Source: JAVJUV01 sp047314965
GTDB lineage: Bacteria > Pseudomonadota > Alphaproteobacteria > Rhodobacterales > Rhodobacteraceae
Assembly: GCF_047314965.1 (NCBI RefSeq)
Contig: NZ_JBLBVK010000027.1
Coordinates: 1 to 34,181 of the forward strand
Length of the DNA: 34,181 nt
Reading direction: 5' to 3'
The translations under genes were made by a program, and so were the position numbers. Below, in pieces: positions 32,047 through 34,181 of this stretch. Below the pieces are notes generated by a model that worked only from the letters and a program-made list of their open reading frames with translations, did no database searches and had not been told where the DNA came from. The first letter of the stretch is position 1; each line of letters begins with the position of its first letter.

Positions 32047-32637
32047 TCAATTGGTGTGCGCGCGCTCCCGTTCCTCAATCCTCCGCCTGTGATATGCGGG
32101 GAAGTCCTCTTCAGACTGTTCGAGGTGCCCCTTCTCGTCGACCCAGGACAACAGGTCCGTGAAAAGCATCAGGGTGATCTCCACCGGGAAAGCTCCGCGC
32201 ATAACGGCAATAGTCTGATCGGAAATGGGCATCACTTCCTTGAGTTCAGGCGATAGCAACATGATGGTTGGCGTGGAATATGCCCCCCACTTTCGGCTGG
32301 CGTTTCTTTCACTCAGTCTTTCTCCGTCCGTATCGACAATTATCCCATCGCCGTGGAGGTTGAACTGAATGGGAAAGAATCGATGCTCGAGAAGGGTCTT
32401 CACGCGATCGTCCGTGAAGACGTTTTCGTGCATCTCCTCGCAGTATATGCAACCGCGTTGCTCGACCAGAATTAGAAGGAGTTTGCCCTCTCTCCGAGAC
32501 CGGGCGAAATCCCGCACCAAATCTTTTGAGGTGACGCGCAGCCAATCAGGTTTGTGCAAACCGTCAGGACCAAGCTCGACAGCCCTGGCTGGAAAAGCAA
32601 TGGCGAGAGCGACGACGAGTACGAGAAATTGGTTCAT
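32047..32637 (-). CDS. Periplasmic thioredoxin-like protein (SoxW-type)
   Basis: A 196-residue protein with a signal peptide ending PARA-VE (residue 19). The thioredoxin fold carries the redox motif C63-I-Y-C66 (QRGCIYCEEMHENVFTD) and the cis-Pro segment YSTPTIMLLSP. The CxYC motif with the MHENVF helix fits SoxW/thioredoxin_2-type proteins that reduce periplasmic partners. AAGGAG lies 8-9 bp before ATG 32637. Its convergent neighbour is a secreted protein with a cysteine cluster, a plausible but unproven client. Confidence 0.87.
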   Translation of the reverse strand: MNQFLVLVVALAIAFPARAVELGPDGLHKPDWLRVTSKDLVRDFARSRREGKLLLILVEQRGCIYCEEMHENVFTDDRVKTLLEHRFFPIQFNLHGDGIIVDTDGERLSERNASRKWGAYSTPTIMLLSPELKEVMPISDQTIAVMRGAFPVEITLMLFTDLLSWVDEKGHLEQSEEDFPAYHRRRIEERERAHTN

Positions 32638-33076
32638 TCCATTTCTCCTTCTCTATAACCTCATTATAGCACAATTCGGGCCAATTGCCTAATCCAGTCG
32701 GCGACAGGCCACGCGATTGCCGGGTTCATTTGATGCAACAGGACATCCTATACGAATCCCGTCGCCTTATGACGGGGCTCGGCATGCTTCCGGTGCGGAA
32801 TCTCGGCATGCTTATAGAGGCTGATCCCTTGGCGGAGACAAATGGAACGTATCAATTCGAAGGTCGTTTTTACCTCAGAAAGCGATCATATGAGGCAGAC
32901 GGTTGGTTGAACTCTTTGAGCCGAGACGTGACGGCCATCTGTCGAGGGAGCACCACTACACAGAGCAAGTCCGCCCCAAGCCCAGAACTGAACTACTTGC
33001 CGACTTAATGCCGAGCCCCATGTTCTTTCGTGAGCTGAGTTTTCCGATGAGTACCAGAAATCGAGCCGGAGGAAAC
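32638..33076. other. Divergent intergenic region
   Basis: About 440 bases with promoters for both flanking genes. The frame 32685-33008 has no recognisable homology and no ribosome-binding site. A short direct repeat CTCGGCATGCTT occurs at about 32779 and 32803. Nothing else stands out. Confidence 0.4.
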
Positions 33077-33814
33077 ATGCGCATCGCATCAATTCTAGTA
33101 GCCTCAATATTCGGAGCCACGCCTGTATTGGCCGAGGACGTGCCCTACACCGTCGATGGGAAAAGCTTCACGGGCTACTGGGCAGAAGCCGATAATCCGA
33201 AAGGCCTAGTAGTAATTGCTCACGATTGGGACGGCATGACGGACTACGAGCGTCGACGGGCCGATTTGCTCGCCGAAATGGGTTACAACGCCTTCGCGAT
33301 TGATCTGTTCGGTGATGAAACACCTACTGAGACCGTTGATCACCGGATCGCGGCTACTGGTGCACTTAACGAAGATCGGGAGCGGATGCGCGCCCTGATC
33401 CAGGCGGGCGTCGAGCTGGCCCAGGAGCGGTCAAGCGTCGACAAGATGGTATTTGCGGGCTACTGCTTCGGAGGCGCCGTTGCTCTAGAGATGGCCCGCA
33501 GCGACTCGAGCTCCATGGCCGCAGGATATGCAACATTCCATGGCGGCCTCACCACTCCTGAGGGCCAATCCTGGGACGGAGACGAGCCGCCAATCCTTGT
33601 ACTTCACGGTGGTGCCGATACCGTCATTCCGATGGTGGATGTAGCGACCTTCGCGAACGAACTTGAGAAAGCAGGGAACACCTACACAATCGAGGTCTAC
33701 TCGAACGCTCCGCATGCATTCACTGTGTTCGGCGCCGGCAGTTACCAAGAGAGGGCCGACAAGGCGAGCTGGGAAGCTTTTGGCACTTTCCTCAGCGAAA
33801 ATCTTCAGAACTAA
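33077..33814 (+). CDS. Secreted dienelactone hydrolase-family protein
   Basis: A 245-residue alpha/beta hydrolase with a signal peptide (MRIASILVASIFGATPVLA). The triad of the family is visible: Cys130 in GYCFGGA, Asp181 in HGGADTVIP and His213 in APHAFTVFG. A Cys nucleophile marks dienelactone hydrolases, which open lactones such as dienelactone; secreted homologues are common and their substrates mostly unknown. Start ATG 33077 is chosen over upstream starts because GGAGGAAAC precedes it and the signal peptide begins there. A hairpin follows the stop. Confidence 0.9.
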   Translation: MRIASILVASIFGATPVLAEDVPYTVDGKSFTGYWAEADNPKGLVVIAHDWDGMTDYERRRADLLAEMGYNAFAIDLFGDETPTETVDHRIAATGALNEDRERMRALIQAGVELAQERSSVDKMVFAGYCFGGAVALEMARSDSSSMAAGYATFHGGLTTPEGQSWDGDEPPILVLHGGADTVIPMVDVATFANELEKAGNTYTIEVYSNAPHAFTVFGAGSYQERADKASWEAFGTFLSENLQN

Positions 33815-33828
33815 CTTCATGTGAGTTC

Positions 33829-33859
33829 GCTGCACCGCACTACTTTCGTGCGGTGCAGC
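33829..33859. terminator. Strong hairpin after the dienelactone hydrolase gene
   Basis: GCTGCACCGCAC (33829-33840) and GTGCGGTGCAGC (33848-33859) form a perfect 12-bp stem with a 7-nt loop, 15 bp after the stop. It lies between convergent genes, so it may serve both. There is no clear T-tract. Confidence 0.65.
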
Positions 33860-33994
33860 AGGCCCATTCACGTATTTTGCTCCGTCTTGTGGTATAGGAT
33901 GAGCGACACGGATCTCGGCTGCTACTGGGAGCAACTGTTGGCTCAGGCTAGCCTTCATGTCGGAAAAGCGGGACGAAGCGTCCGATAGCGTGAT

Positions 33995-34181
33995 TTACTG
34001 CCCTCGCACCACATAGACCGAGCACTTCGCATGCGTTACAACGTGGCTGGCAGTGGTCCCGAGAAGATAGTCCTGAACCTTGGGGTTGGCCGACTCCACC
34101 ACGATAACATCCACGTTGCGCTCATCGGCCAGTTTGACGATCTGGCGATGCACAGCGCCCTTGCGGACGACGGTTTCCATT
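33995..34181 (-). CDS. Universal stress protein, C-terminal part (runs off the window)
   Basis: Sixty-one residues are visible. They carry the UspF-type ending IVKLADERNVDVIVVESANPKVQDYLLGTTASHVVTHAKCSVYVVRG. The LLGTTASHVVTHAKCSV segment corresponds to the final nucleotide-binding loop and dimer strand of Usp proteins. The GxxG part of the classical GxxGx9G(S/T) ATP-binding motif is replaced (ANPKVQ), as in the UspF/UspG branch. The gene begins beyond the right edge, so its length and N-terminal residues are unknown. Confidence 0.88.
   Translation of the reverse strand, partial: METVVRKGAVHRQIVKLADERNVDVIVVESANPKVQDYLLGTTASHVVTHAKCSVYVVRGQ

Noticed and set aside
32685..33008. Possible 107-codon gene before the dienelactone hydrolase
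   Set aside because: No ribosome-binding site, no recognisable sequence, and it covers the presumed promoter area of the next gene.

Overview
The window looks like a chromosomal stretch of a GC-rich alphaproteobacterium, most likely of the Rhodobacteraceae/Roseobacteraceae. The case rests on codon use, a SARP-type regulator driving a very large RTX protein, compact runs of overlapping genes, and intergenic pieces resembling the 3' end of initiator tRNA. This assignment is inference; there is no rRNA or complete tRNA to anchor it.

Layout. (1) 1-125: the edge of an IS3-family insertion sequence (start of orfA, minus strand). (2) 347-6165: envelope genes. These are a small membrane protein with a phospholipase D-type lipoprotein, two unrelated serine alpha/beta hydrolases facing away from each other, and a secreted YbaY-like/META protein. 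(3) 6632-18280: the most unusual block. A SARP-type regulator with a TPR-like C-terminus (minus) faces a two-gene operon (plus): a PAP2/vanadium-haloperoxidase-like protein with a Gly/Ala repeat N-terminus, translationally coupled by an ATGA overlap to a divergent subtilase. Converging on it is a 2225-residue RTX protein with 13 long repeat units, Calx-beta domains, a VWD domain carrying a GDPH motif, and a type I secretion-style C-terminus. A 38-bp imperfect direct repeat lies in the regulator/haloperoxidase promoter region. (4) 18744-19640: a secreted GDPD-fold protein in which every catalytic position I can align is replaced. (5) 19890-22913: a TetR regulator with a perfect 10-bp-arm palindrome, divergent from five small housekeeping or detoxification genes (GFA, MAPEG, TfoX N-domain, DUF2461, YCII).

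(6) 23636-30327: a self-contained catabolic or salvage cluster. An RpiR/SIS regulator is divergent, across a perfect palindrome, from a formyl-THF cyclo-ligase-like protein, a Tat-exported THI5/NMT1-like binding protein, an ABC ATPase, a fused double permease and an adenine-deaminase-family hydrolase. The cluster is bracketed by two copies of an 18-bp sequence matching the 3' end of initiator tRNA, which suggests an inserted islet. (7) 30742-34181: a secreted sialidase-like beta-propeller with a CSCC motif, a periplasmic thioredoxin-like protein, a secreted dienelactone-hydrolase-like protein and the C-terminus of a UspF-like universal stress protein.

The best candidates for undescribed biology are the SARP / haloperoxidase-like / subtilase / RTX-VWD block, the GDPD pseudoenzyme beside it, and the islet-like purine/formyl cluster.
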